Positions 24,983 to 32,976 of a stretch of DNA of 43,271 nt are shown piece after piece; position 1 is the first letter of the stretch; each line of letters opens with the position of its first letter. The stretch comes from Bacteroidales bacterium (lineage in GTDB: Bacteria > Bacteroidota > Bacteroidia > Bacteroidales > WCHB1-69). The notes under the pieces were generated by a model. That model worked only from the letters and a program-made list of their open reading frames with translations, was not told the origin of the DNA and ran no database searches. The stretch is from assembly GCA_028684405.1 (NCBI GenBank), contig JAQUGA010000002.1, forward strand, positions 1 to 43,271, in the 5' to 3' direction. Position numbers and translations under genes: made by a program.

Positions 24983-26071
24983 TTGAATTCTTCCAAAACA
25001 GTTTTAATAGCTCCTCTAAACTGGGGTTTGGGTCATGCAAGCCGATGCGTTCCAATCATCCGTTGGCTTGTTTTACAAAAACACAATGTCATAATTGCTG
25101 CCGATGGAAATGCTCTGAGTTTTTTGAAATGTGAATTCCCAGATGAAAAATGCATCCGTTTAGCAGACAATCAATTAAAATATTTCGAGAAATTTCCAGC
25201 TTGGCTAAGTATTCTTTTACAATTACCGATGTTCTTTATTTTTGCTCTGAAAGAACAAAAAAGAATTCGAAAAATTGTAGAAAAAAATCAGATTGATGTT
25301 GTTATTTCGGATAATAGATATGGAATCAGAACTAAAAAAACTACAAATGTTTTAATTAGTCACCAGCTGAATCTCAATGCTGGAATTTTGAGCTTTATTC
25401 CAAATACCATTATTAAACATCTAATTTCTTATTTTAATTTTTGCTTGGTTCCCGATTATCAAACTTATGAGGATTCTTTGGCGGGGAAACTTTCGCATCC
25501 AAAAACAATTCAAAAAACAAATATTGAATACATTGAACCCTTAAGTCGCTATGAAAAATTAAATTTTCCCGAATCTGAACTCATTCCAGTTCTTATTTCG
25601 GGTCCCGAACCGCTAAAATCAAAATTGATCAAACAACTTCTTTCAAAACTTAAAAACACCTCTTTTTCATATGTCTTGTTTTGCGGGAATGCGGAAAATT
25701 ATTCCACGGAAAATTATCATAATTGCATTCTAAAAAATCATGATACAACCCAAAATATTTCTACAATTCTTTCCCAAGCACCTCTTGTAATCGCCTCTGG
25801 TGGCTATTCGACAATAATGGATATGCATTGTTTAGATAAAGACTGCATTCTTATTCCATTTCGTGGACAAACAGAGCAGGAATATTTGGCAAAATTTCAT
25901 AATGCTTCTGCGAAATTTAGTTTTATCCCAATGAAAGATATTGCAAATAAAAACTTCAGCCTTCAGGAAGTTATTGAAGCTAAATTAAGAGATAAAGAAA
26001 AATCCGCCCACATCATGCAAAGCCGTATCCCCAAGTTCCAAGAGATCATAAGTCAAATTTTGGAACAATAA
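24983..26071 (+). CDS. Glycosyltransferase, GT28/MurG-like
   Basis: The start KTVLIAPLNWGLGHASRCVPIIRWLVLQKHNVIIAADG is the N-terminal Rossmann half of a GT-B glycosyltransferase, with the GLGHASR glycine loop. The C-terminal half has LVIASGGYSTIMDMHCLDKDCILIPFRGQTEQEYLAKF, which corresponds to the nucleotide-sugar site (GG.ST....., E in QTEQEY) of the GT28 C-terminal family. Donor and acceptor are unknown. The start is TTG at 24983, because no ATG occurs before the conserved core; it lies two bases after the TonB receptor stop. The last 87 bases overlap the convergent gene on the minus strand. Confidence 0.85.
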   Translation: MNSSKTVLIAPLNWGLGHASRCVPIIRWLVLQKHNVIIAADGNALSFLKCEFPDEKCIRLADNQLKYFEKFPAWLSILLQLPMFFIFALKEQKRIRKIVEKNQIDVVISDNRYGIRTKKTTNVLISHQLNLNAGILSFIPNTIIKHLISYFNFCLVPDYQTYEDSLAGKLSHPKTIQKTNIEYIEPLSRYEKLNFPESELIPVLISGPEPLKSKLIKQLLSKLKNTSFSYVLFCGNAENYSTENYHNCILKNHDTTQNISTILSQAPLVIASGGYSTIMDMHCLDKDCILIPFRGQTEQEYLAKFHNASAKFSFIPMKDIANKNFSLQEVIEAKLRDKEKSAHIMQSRIPKFQEIISQILEQ

Positions 26072-26686
26072 GCGAAGTTGTTTTCCACTCTGAAGAGTAT
26101 CGAGTGAACCGCTTATTATGATCCTTTTATTTTCCTCATCAATACCCAAACAACCGCCAAGTAAACCATGTTTATAGCCCGATAAAACAATGTTTTCGTC
26201 CGAAAAGAGATGTACATTTAGTTTTCGTTTCTCCAAAGTTTGAGCCATGCCTTTGTCGGAAGTGATAAAAATATTTTGAGGTAGAATTAAAGTACTGCAA
26301 CGACAAAATCCTTGTTTTACAGATATTATTTCTAGTTCGTCAGACCATTTTAAAATCTGTGAATCACAAATCGAAGAGTTGCACAATAGATATTTTTGAT
26401 TTGCTGAAACATTATATCGTGCAATTTCGGGATATGAAAATCCGACAGATTGTTCTCCAAATTGATAGAAAATAGAGTTTTTATTGAAATAGTATAAAAT
26501 GTATTTCGGACAGTTTGGTGCAACCACCAGATTTTCATTTATTTGAGCCAGAAAAAGATCGGGATGACCCTCCAATGGTTTTTCCACCAAAGCTTCTGCC
26601 GAAAAATCTAAAACATCATAAAACATTTGTAGTTTTTCTTTCATAAAATTAGGCAACCTGAAATCACAAACTACTGTTTTTTTCAC
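25985..26686 (-). CDS. Conserved protein, possible GME-fold (DUF6873-like)
   Basis: The 233-residue protein is cytoplasmic by appearance. Recognisable motifs are GHPDLFLAQ (about 39-47), KQGFCRCSTLILP and ITSDKGMAQ (about 123-145), GYKHGLLGGCLG (about 169-180) and LGDTALHDVGGFF at the end. From memory this set resembles DUF6873, a member of the amidinotransferase-like GME fold; I hold this loosely. The function is unknown. It is the last gene after prfA and a radical SAM gene (21-base gap), and its last 29 codons overlap the convergent glycosyltransferase gene. The final DVGG-type motif lies inside that overlap. Confidence 0.75.
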   Translation of the reverse strand: MKKTVVCDFRLPNFMKEKLQMFYDVLDFSAEALVEKPLEGHPDLFLAQINENLVVAPNCPKYILYYFNKNSIFYQFGEQSVGFSYPEIARYNVSANQKYLLCNSSICDSQILKWSDELEIISVKQGFCRCSTLILPQNIFITSDKGMAQTLEKRKLNVHLFSDENIVLSGYKHGLLGGCLGIDEENKRIIISGSLDTLQSGKQLRLLFQNLTYDLLELGDTALHDVGGFFFIS

Positions 26687-26707
26687 AATGTGTTTTTATT
26701 AAATGTT

Positions 26708-27718
26708 TTAATGATACCTAATTTCCACTTTATCAATGTCTAAGCTGTCATTGCTTTGGAAAGTGAGGGTTTTGCAGAGCGATTTAAAATAGTTTCGATT
26801 TTCGCTATTGTATCCAATGGCATAATTGATATTTTTAGAATGAACAGCAATTTTTAGATGATTTAACTCTTGATTATTAATGTTTTGAATTATTTTATCT
26901 CGCCAAATCTTACTTAAAACCAATTGGTAAAATGAGGGATGGTAGGGGCCAGCCAATAATTCTTTATTGGAAGTGAATGATTCGGAAGGATGCAAACCCA
27001 ATTTTAGAATCTTGATTTTATTTTCGTTGAATAGTTCAACCAAAGGGATGCATCTATGAATGGCTGCTTCGATACTTAGTGGAATGTATTTGTTTGACAT
27101 AAATAAGTCAGCTAATTCGGTGTTTTTTAGCACCAAAACAGGATAAATGCGAGTTTGAATAGCTTGGCATTCTGCAATTTTTTGAGCTGTTTGCAAACTT
27201 TTCTCATCGTCATCACCCGGCAGACCGACCATCATTTGCATTCCCAATTGATAGCCCATTTCGTTAATCAATTTTGCTGCTTTTATGGAATCTTCCGCAG
27301 TGTGACCTCTTCCAGCTTGATTCAGAACTTCATCGTCCATCGATTGGACGCCAATTTCGATATTTTTCACCGAAAAATGAGAAAGATTCAGTAATGACTC
27401 TTCGCTGATGGTGTCGGGGCGGGTTGAAAATCGAATGGAATCGACCAAGCCTTTGTCGATGTAGCTTTGAGCCAAAGATAAATAGTTGATTTGGTTTGAT
27501 TTGGGCAATCCCAAAAAGTTTCCGCCAAAAAATGCTATTTCAACATAGGTTTTGCTTTGGTCAACGGAAATGAGCCAAGTATCAATGATGTTCGTTGCCT
27601 CTTCTAGCGACGGATTTCTTGTTTTTCCAGTAATGGTTTTTTGATTGCAAAACACACAATTATTCACACAACCATATTGTGGCAAAAAAATAGGAATGGA
27701 AATATGTTTTTTCATCAT
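26708..27718 (-). CDS. Radical SAM protein, Elp3/HemN-like
   Basis: Radical SAM enzymes reduce S-adenosylmethionine with a 4Fe-4S cluster to start radical chemistry, releasing 5'-deoxyadenosine. The cluster motif is C17-x3-C21-x2-C24 (YGCVNNCVFCNQ). It is followed by the SAM-binding AFFGGNF (GGE-type position), STRPDTI, and IEIGVQSMDDEVLNQAGRGHT, as in Elp3 and the coproporphyrinogen-oxidase-like group. The motif MVGLPGDDDE is also typical. There is no acetyltransferase domain at 336 residues, so it is not a full Elp3. It could be a tRNA or small-molecule modifying enzyme. ATG at 27718 or 27715 are both possible. It lies 23 bases after prfA. Confidence 0.88.
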   Translation of the reverse strand: MMKKHISIPIFLPQYGCVNNCVFCNQKTITGKTRNPSLEEATNIIDTWLISVDQSKTYVEIAFFGGNFLGLPKSNQINYLSLAQSYIDKGLVDSIRFSTRPDTISEESLLNLSHFSVKNIEIGVQSMDDEVLNQAGRGHTAEDSIKAAKLINEMGYQLGMQMMVGLPGDDDEKSLQTAQKIAECQAIQTRIYPVLVLKNTELADLFMSNKYIPLSIEAAIHRCIPLVELFNENKIKILKLGLHPSESFTSNKELLAGPYHPSFYQLVLSKIWRDKIIQNINNQELNHLKIAVHSKNINYAIGYNSENRNYFKSLCKTLTFQSNDSLDIDKVEIRYH

Positions 27719-27741
27719 TGAGATGAATAAATAAGAGTTTT

Positions 27742-28821
27742 CTAACCGATTTCTTCTTTCAAACGTTCGGCATTTTCTGCAACTTGCAGGGCTTCAATCA
27801 AATTCTCAATATCGCCATCCATAAAACTGCTCAAATTATACATAGTGTAATTTATTCTGTGGTCGGTAACCCGATTTTGAGGATAGTTGTAGGTTCTAAT
27901 TTTCGCCGAACGGTCGCCAGTTGAAACCATCGTTTTGCGCTTTTTAGTAATTTCATCGAGGTACTTTTGATATTCGATTTCAAATATTCGAGCACGCAAT
28001 ATTTTCAATGCTTTTTCGTAGTTTTTAATCTGCGATTTCTCATCCTGAATGGATACCACAATGCCAGTTGGGACGTGGGTTAATCGAACTGCAGAATACG
28101 TTGTATTTACAGACTGACCACCCGGACCTGATGAACAATAGGTGTCTTTTCGGATGTCGTTGGCTTTAAGATCAACGTCAAACTCGTCGGCTTCGGGCAA
28201 AACAACTACAGAGGCAGCAGAGGTGTGAACACGGCCTTGTGCTTCCGTTTGTGGAACTCTTTGCACGCGATGAACCCCAGATTCGTATTTCAAAATACCA
28301 TACGCCTTGTCGCCGGTAACATTTATTATAATCTCTTTAAAACCACCCATGGTTCCTTCTGTTTGACTGGCAATATCTATTTTCCAATTCTTGGTTTCAC
28401 AGAAATGAACATACATTCTAAACAAATCTCCAGCAAAAATCGATGCTTCGTCGCCTCCCGCACCAGCTCGTATTTCAATAATGGCATTTTTGCCATCTTG
28501 CGGATCGGATGGCAATAAAAGTAAGCGGATTTCCTCGTCCAGAGCCTCTTTGCGTTCAGTAAGCTCGTCCAGTTCCGATTTTGCCATCTCTCTAAACTCT
28601 TCGTCTTTTTCTGTGGCCAAAACTTCTTTGGCACTTTTAATATTGCCAAGGATGTTTTTATATTCTTTATACGCATCCACTACAGGGATTAAATCTTTGT
28701 AATCCTTATTGAGTTTAACATATAGTTTCATGTTAGAAATAATATCGGGATCCGTGATTTTTTCACCAATTTCAACCCATCTGTTGTGAATCACTTGTAA
28801 TTTATCGAAAAGATTATCCAT
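27742..28821 (-). CDS. prfA: Peptide chain release factor 1
   Basis: RF1 ends translation at UAA and UAG. The GGQ motif that triggers peptide release is at 234-236 ([19 protein letters not shown]). The stop-codon tripeptide is P190-Q-T192 ([16 protein letters not shown]), which fits the RF1 PxT pattern rather than the SPF of RF2. The protein has 359 residues, the usual length, with a helical N-terminal domain 1. It is the first gene of a three-gene transcript with the radical SAM and GME-like genes, with a -7 element 29 bases ahead. Confidence 0.97.
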   Translation of the reverse strand: MDNLFDKLQVIHNRWVEIGEKITDPDIISNMKLYVKLNKDYKDLIPVVDAYKEYKNILGNIKSAKEVLATEKDEEFREMAKSELDELTERKEALDEEIRLLLLPSDPQDGKNAIIEIRAGAGGDEASIFAGDLFRMYVHFCETKNWKIDIASQTEGTMGGFKEIIINVTGDKAYGILKYESGVHRVQRVPQTEAQGRVHTSAASVVVLPEADEFDVDLKANDIRKDTYCSSGPGGQSVNTTYSAVRLTHVPTGIVVSIQDEKSQIKNYEKALKILRARIFEIEYQKYLDEITKKRKTMVSTGDRSAKIRTYNYPQNRVTDHRINYTMYNLSSFMDGDIENLIEALQVAENAERLKEEIG

Positions 28822-28849
28822 ATTGCTTTATTCGGCTTTTTTTGAGTGG

Positions 28850-28857
28850 CAAAAATA
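28850..28857 (-). promoter_or_regulatory. Promoter -7 element for prfA
   Basis: Reverse-strand TATTTTTG matches TAnnTTTG and lies 28 bases ahead of the prfA ATG in the 125-base gap after rluF. Confidence 0.58.
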
Positions 28858-28946
28858 CAAAAAAAAATTGTACCCTCGCTCAGATTGAAAAAAGGAACCC
28901 TAAAATCAAATATTTGAACTTGTTTTTTTAGCAGTTCGCTTGAAAA

Positions 28947-29681
28947 TTATTCTTCATGAGTTTTCGAAGAGTCAGAAATGATGCTTTGCAATTCACTCAA
29001 TTCATCTTCTGTTAAATGTCGCCATTTGCCGACTTCGGTGTCCAAATGGATGTTTATAATCCGGATTCTTTTAAGCTTAATAACCTTATAATCAAGATAT
29101 TCGCACATTCTGCGAATTTGACGATTCAATCCTTGAGTAAGAATAATGTTAAAACTAAAGTTTGTCAATTGTTTTACCGTACATTCTCGAGTAACAGTAT
29201 CCAAAATAGGCACTCCTTCGCTCATCCGCTTGATAAAAAGTTTTGTAATTGGCTTGTTTACCGTTACAATATATTCTTTTCCGTGGTTGTTTCTGGATCT
29301 CAAAATTTTATTCACAATATCACCGTCATTTGTCAATAAAATGAGTCCCTGACTTGCCTTATCGAGCCTTCCAATGGGAAAAATACGTTCCGGATAATTT
29401 ATATAATCAATGATGTTGTCTTTTTCTTTTTCTCTATCTGTGGTTGAGACAATACCAATGGGCTTATTAAAAGCAATGTAAACATTTTTCTTTTCGGGAG
29501 TTGAAACTGCTTTTCCGTCAACACAAACAATGTCATTCGGCGATATTTTTGTTCCCATTAAAGGAACTTCTCCATTAATGGTAATGCGATTTTCAAGAAT
29601 CAATTGATCGGCTTTTCGTCTGGAGCAATAGCCAATTTCGCTCAAGTATTTATTAATTCGGATCAAATTTTCGCTCTCCAT
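28947..29681 (-). CDS. rluF: 23S rRNA pseudouridine synthase, RluF-type
   Basis: This enzyme isomerises uridine to pseudouridine in 23S rRNA (U2604 for E. coli RluF) and, in some members, in tRNA-Tyr. The N-terminal S4 domain (IRINKYLSEIGYCSRRKADQLILENRITING, about 7-38) binds RNA. The catalytic aspartate lies in GRLDKASQGLILLTNDGD (about 98-115). LTQGLNRQIRRMCEYLDYKV is the conserved motif III of the RsuA/RluBEF group and the Q-G-L form fits RluF. Length 244 aa. It ends the der-S4-rluF transcript (21-base gap). Confidence 0.92.
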   Translation of the reverse strand: MESENLIRINKYLSEIGYCSRRKADQLILENRITINGEVPLMGTKISPNDIVCVDGKAVSTPEKKNVYIAFNKPIGIVSTTDREKEKDNIIDYINYPERIFPIGRLDKASQGLILLTNDGDIVNKILRSRNNHGKEYIVTVNKPITKLFIKRMSEGVPILDTVTRECTVKQLTNFSFNIILTQGLNRQIRRMCEYLDYKVIKLKRIRIINIHLDTEVGKWRHLTEDELSELQSIISDSSKTHEE

Positions 29682-29702
29682 ATACTAAAATGATTTATGA
29701 GA

Positions 29703-30155
29703 TTAAAATTCTTCTACTTCTCCAAAGACTCCGCTTTCGAGATAGTCTTGATATTCTTCATCGCTGATTTTTAGATAATCTTTGAGTTTTTCAATTTCAC
29801 GATAATCTTTTTTTGTGGGTCTTCCAATTCCCGAAGGTCGACTTTCAAAACGCATTTTGAGCTTTTTAATTTTCTCATATTCAGCCTCTGGAGTAAGATC
29901 TTTGTAGCATTCAGGAAGCAGTTTTGCACCCACTCTTTTGTCGATTAGTGCAATCACTTCTACTTCTTTGAGGAGAATTCCAATTTTGGCATGAACTACC
30001 TGTCCAAGTTTTACCTCTCTGGCAGCCTTGCAATTTGCTCCATCTATTTTTACTTTTCCAGCATTGCAAGCATCGGCTGCTTGCGAGCGGGTTTTATAAA
30101 GTCTTACCGACCATAACCATTTGTCAATGCGAACTTTATCAACAGTATGGATCAT
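29703..30155 (-). CDS. S4-domain RNA-binding protein, HslR (Hsp15)-like
   Basis: The start VRIDKWLWSVRLYKTRSQAADACNAGKVKIDGANCKAAREVKLGQVVHAKIG is the S4 fold of the HslR family. E. coli Hsp15 binds the stalled 50S subunit carrying nascent peptidyl-tRNA and helps its recycling. Here a lysine-rich tail of about 65 residues follows (SGIGRPTKKDYREIEKL), typical of Bacteroidota members. Whether the stress role is conserved is unknown. It is five bases after der, so the two are clearly co-transcribed. Confidence 0.9.
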   Translation of the reverse strand: MIHTVDKVRIDKWLWSVRLYKTRSQAADACNAGKVKIDGANCKAAREVKLGQVVHAKIGILLKEVEVIALIDKRVGAKLLPECYKDLTPEAEYEKIKKLKMRFESRPSGIGRPTKKDYREIEKLKDYLKISDEEYQDYLESGVFGEVEEF

Positions 30156-30160
30156 AAATC

Positions 30161-31468
30161 CTATTTTTTACGGAAGAATAAATCTATGGGAACGCCTGAA
30201 AAATCCCAATTAGATCGGATTTTATTTTCTAAAAATCGAGAATATGAATCCGTTACATATTGGGGTAAATTGCAGAAGAAAGCAAAGGTAGGATATCTGG
30301 TTGGAAGTTGAGCTACATATTTGATTCTCACCATTTTATCTTTTTTTACTGGAGGTGGAAAATCCTCAATTAACTCCAGCATATAGTCGTTTAATTGAGA
30401 GGTAGGAATGCGTCGTTTTTTATTATTGTAAACCTGAGTAGCCAATTCTAAAACTTTATAGATTCGTTGCTTTTTCGTAACAGAGGTAAAAACAATGGGC
30501 ACATCTGTAAATGGAGCAATTTTACTGCGAATTAATTTTTCGTATTCCAAGTGGCTATTGGTCTCTTTTTCAATTAAGTCCCATTTGTTAACCACAATAA
30601 CAATCCCTTTATGATTTCGTTGGGCCAATGCGAAAATATTCAAATCCTGTCCTTCAAATCCGATGGAAGCATCAATTAGTAAAATACAAACATCACTGTT
30701 TTCGATGGCTCTGATGGATCGCATCACAGAATAAAATTCCAAATCTTCTTCAACATTTTTCTTTTTTCTCAAACCCGCCGTGTCCACGAGGTCAAACTCA
30801 AATCCAAAACCTTTGTATCGGGTTTTACTCGAGTCGCGAGTTGTTCCGGCTTCGGGCGTAACTATGGTTTGTTCTTTGCCTAAAAAAGCGTTGATTATGG
30901 ACGATTTTCCAACATTGGGACGGCCAATAATAGTAAATGCAGGAATGTCAGATTCTTCTTCAATCGGAATATCTTTATTGAGATGTGTTACTAATTCGTC
31001 TAACAATTCACCTGTTCCACTGCCATTGGAAGCCGATACAGGAAAAGGTTCGCCTAAACCCAAGGAGTAAAATTCGCTGTAGTCGAAAAAGTTACTTGGG
31101 CTGTCAATTTTATTAACAGTCAACAATACTTTTTTCCCCGAACGACGAAGCATTTGTGCAACGTCTTTGTCCATTGGAGTTAAGCCTTCGCGGCCATCTA
31201 CCAAAAAAAGAATTACATCAGACTCATCCAATGCTAATTTTACTTGCTTGCGAATTTCCTCTTCAAAAATGTCGTCACTTCCAATTACATAGCCTCCGGT
31301 GTCAATCACCGAAAAATTATACCCAATCCAATCGCTGGAACCGTAGATTCTGTCGCGAGTTACTCCTGAAGTTGGATCAACAATAGCATGACGCGTTTTT
31401 GTTAACCGATTAAATAATGATGATTTTCCAACATTAGGACGACCTACCAACGATATTATATTTCCCAT
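30161..31468 (-). CDS. der: Ribosome-associated GTPase Der (EngA)
   Basis: Der is an essential GTPase with two tandem G domains acting in 50S subunit assembly. G1 motifs are at about 9-17 (GRPNVGKSS) and 182-190 (GRPNVGKSS). The other motifs include DTGG (56-59), NKID (119-122), DTAG and NKWD in the second domain. The C-terminal KH-like domain (about 350-435) contains KMVRIKYVAQLPTRYPTFAFFCN and ends with NWDFSGVPIDLFFRKK. Length 435 is normal. It is the first gene of the der-S4-rluF transcript and lies 133 bases downstream of era on the same strand, with its own -7 element. Confidence 0.98.
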   Translation of the reverse strand: MGNIISLVGRPNVGKSSLFNRLTKTRHAIVDPTSGVTRDRIYGSSDWIGYNFSVIDTGGYVIGSDDIFEEEIRKQVKLALDESDVILFLVDGREGLTPMDKDVAQMLRRSGKKVLLTVNKIDSPSNFFDYSEFYSLGLGEPFPVSASNGSGTGELLDELVTHLNKDIPIEEESDIPAFTIIGRPNVGKSSIINAFLGKEQTIVTPEAGTTRDSSKTRYKGFGFEFDLVDTAGLRKKKNVEEDLEFYSVMRSIRAIENSDVCILLIDASIGFEGQDLNIFALAQRNHKGIVIVVNKWDLIEKETNSHLEYEKLIRSKIAPFTDVPIVFTSVTKKQRIYKVLELATQVYNNKKRRIPTSQLNDYMLELIEDFPPPVKKDKMVRIKYVAQLPTRYPTFAFFCNLPQYVTDSYSRFLENKIRSNWDFSGVPIDLFFRKK

Positions 31469-31511
31469 AAATTACTTTTGTTATTAATAAAAAAATCATT
31501 CGATTTTGCGA

Positions 31512-31519
31512 CAAAGATA
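31512..31519 (-). promoter_or_regulatory. Promoter -7 element for der
   Basis: Reverse-strand TATCTTTG matches TAnnTTTG and lies 43 bases ahead of the der ATG in the era-der gap. Confidence 0.55.
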
Positions 31520-31601
31520 CAAAAAAATGCCTTATACTCACTCTCTCATTGGGTTGCATGAAAAAATAAGAATATTGATAAATACAGGAATAAGCTAAAA
31601 A

Positions 31602-32480
31602 TCAGGGTTTATATCCCAGTCTGTTTAAAATTAAGGGATTGTTCCTCCAGTTTTCTAAAACCTTAACTCTAAGTTCTAAAAATACTTTTTGGTCGATAAA
31701 ATTTTCAATGTCTTTTCGTGCTTCTATACCGATTCGTTTTATCGAAGCTCCGCCTTTTCCAATAATGATGTTTTTTTGCGATTCTCGTTCGGTATAAATC
31801 ATAGCACTAATATGAATTATTCCGTTCAATTCTTTGTACGATTCAACACTTACTTCCGAGGAATATGGAATCTCTTTTTGATAAAAAATAAAAATTTTCT
31901 CTCGAATAATTTCCGAAACAAAAAATCGCATTGGACGGTCGGTCAACTCTTCTTTTGGGAAAAACGGGGGCGAAAGTGGAAGTTTTTCTACAATGGCGGG
32001 TACAATGTGTTCAATATTAAAACCATGCAGTGCCGAAATCATAAATATTTCACCATTTTTAAAAACTCCTTTCCAATTATCATAATACTTCATGGCCTCT
32101 TCCTGAGTCGTTGTATCAATTTTATTGATAATTAGAATGACGGGAATACCACTTTTATTAACCCGATCGATAATGTCGGAATGATGTTCCTTTTCACCCA
32201 TTTCTACCATATATAAAAAAACATCAGCATCTTTTAAGGAGGTTTCTACAAAACCCATTAATGCTTCATGCATTTTATAAAATGGCTTTATAAAGCCCGG
32301 AGTATCAGAATATACAATCTGAAAATCATCACTGTTTACAATGCCCATTATTCGATGCCGCGTGGTTTGAGCTTTCGATGTTATAATAGATAGGCGTTCA
32401 CCAACCAATGCGTTCATTAAGGTTGATTTCCCAACGTTTGGGTTCCCGATGATGTTTACAAAACCTGCTCTATGACTCAT
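31602..32480 (-). CDS. era: GTPase Era
   Basis: Era binds the 3' end of 16S rRNA and assists 30S maturation, close to the helix modified by RsmA, which is also in this window. The G1 motif is GNPNVGKST (12-20), G3 is DTPG and G4 is NKID. The C-terminal KH domain has IIGKGGASIKRIGIEARKDIE, the GxxG RNA-binding loop. The protein is 292 residues, the usual length. Transcribed away from tRNA-fMet from a back-to-back promoter region. Confidence 0.97.
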   Translation of the reverse strand: MSHRAGFVNIIGNPNVGKSTLMNALVGERLSIITSKAQTTRHRIMGIVNSDDFQIVYSDTPGFIKPFYKMHEALMGFVETSLKDADVFLYMVEMGEKEHHSDIIDRVNKSGIPVILIINKIDTTTQEEAMKYYDNWKGVFKNGEIFMISALHGFNIEHIVPAIVEKLPLSPPFFPKEELTDRPMRFFVSEIIREKIFIFYQKEIPYSSEVSVESYKELNGIIHISAMIYTERESQKNIIIGKGGASIKRIGIEARKDIENFIDQKVFLELRVKVLENWRNNPLILNRLGYKP

Positions 32481-32517
32481 TTTTTTGTTAAATTATTTTA
32501 AATCCGATTTTAGTCTG

Positions 32518-32525
32518 CAAATATA
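32518..32525 (-). promoter_or_regulatory. Promoter -7 element for era
   Basis: Reverse-strand TATATTTG matches TAnnTTTG, 37 bases ahead of the era ATG. Only three bases separate it from the opposed -7 element of tRNA-fMet. Confidence 0.55.
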
Positions 32526-32528
32526 GTG

Positions 32529-32536
32529 TATTTTTG
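32529..32536 (+). promoter_or_regulatory. Promoter -7 element for tRNA-fMet
   Basis: TATTTTTG matches TAnnTTTG and lies 41 bases before the mature tRNA 5' end, leaving a 5' leader for RNase P removal. Confidence 0.55.
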
Positions 32537-32577
32537 CAGAACCAAATCAAAAAGATACCACAAAGTAAAAGATATAT

Positions 32578-32649
<72 letters not shown>

Positions 32650-32655
32650 CAAAAG

Positions 32656-32682
32656 AAAAAGCAACCTTAGGGTTGCTTTTTT
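32656..32682 (+). terminator. Intrinsic terminator of tRNA-fMet
   Basis: GCAACC and GGTTGC form a 6-bp stem with loop TTAG, extended by an A5/T5 flank and ending in a T-tract. It starts seven bases after the tRNA. Confidence 0.88.
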
Positions 32683-32976
32683 GATTTAAACCTAAATGCA
32701 AATGTAGCCAAAATGCTTTAACTCTAAAGAAATTAGCTTAGTGTGGCATTTCGACTACGCAATAACCATGTTGTCTTAAATTTGTTGCATGAGTAACGAA
32801 GATGCTTGCGTTTATAGATTCGCTTCGCTCGTAAATTCGGTTCTTACAAACACTAAATGCTTGATAACAATACAAGTATTGTTTAAATCTATGCTGTTAT
32901 CATTATTCTCAATGAGGAGTCAGTAAACATTTTGACGATGGATATTGTTTGTTTTAAAAATTAAAGAGATAATAAG
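32683..32976. other. Long leader/intergenic region upstream of the superoxide dismutase gene
   Basis: About 290 bases without a gene. TAAATTTG at 32777-32784 matches the -7 element and would give a leader of almost 190 bases. A perfect inverted repeat AACAATAC-aa-GTATTGTT lies at 32866-32883. I see no recognisable riboswitch or small RNA. Confidence 0.5.
32866..32883. promoter_or_regulatory. Dyad upstream of the superoxide dismutase gene, possible operator
   Basis: AACAATAC and GTATTGTT are perfectly complementary with a two-base spacer, the layout of a small dimeric repressor site. It is 94 bases ahead of the dismutase start. It does not match the PerR or OxyR consensus as I know them. Confidence 0.35.

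Noticed and set aside
30780-31070. 96-aa plus-strand ORF within der
   Set aside because: It is antisense to the highly conserved G domains of der, whose motifs explain the DNA; no independent support.
31689-32135. 148-aa plus-strand ORF antisense to era
   Set aside because: Low-complexity, F/N-rich translation with no recognisable motif; era is complete on the other strand.
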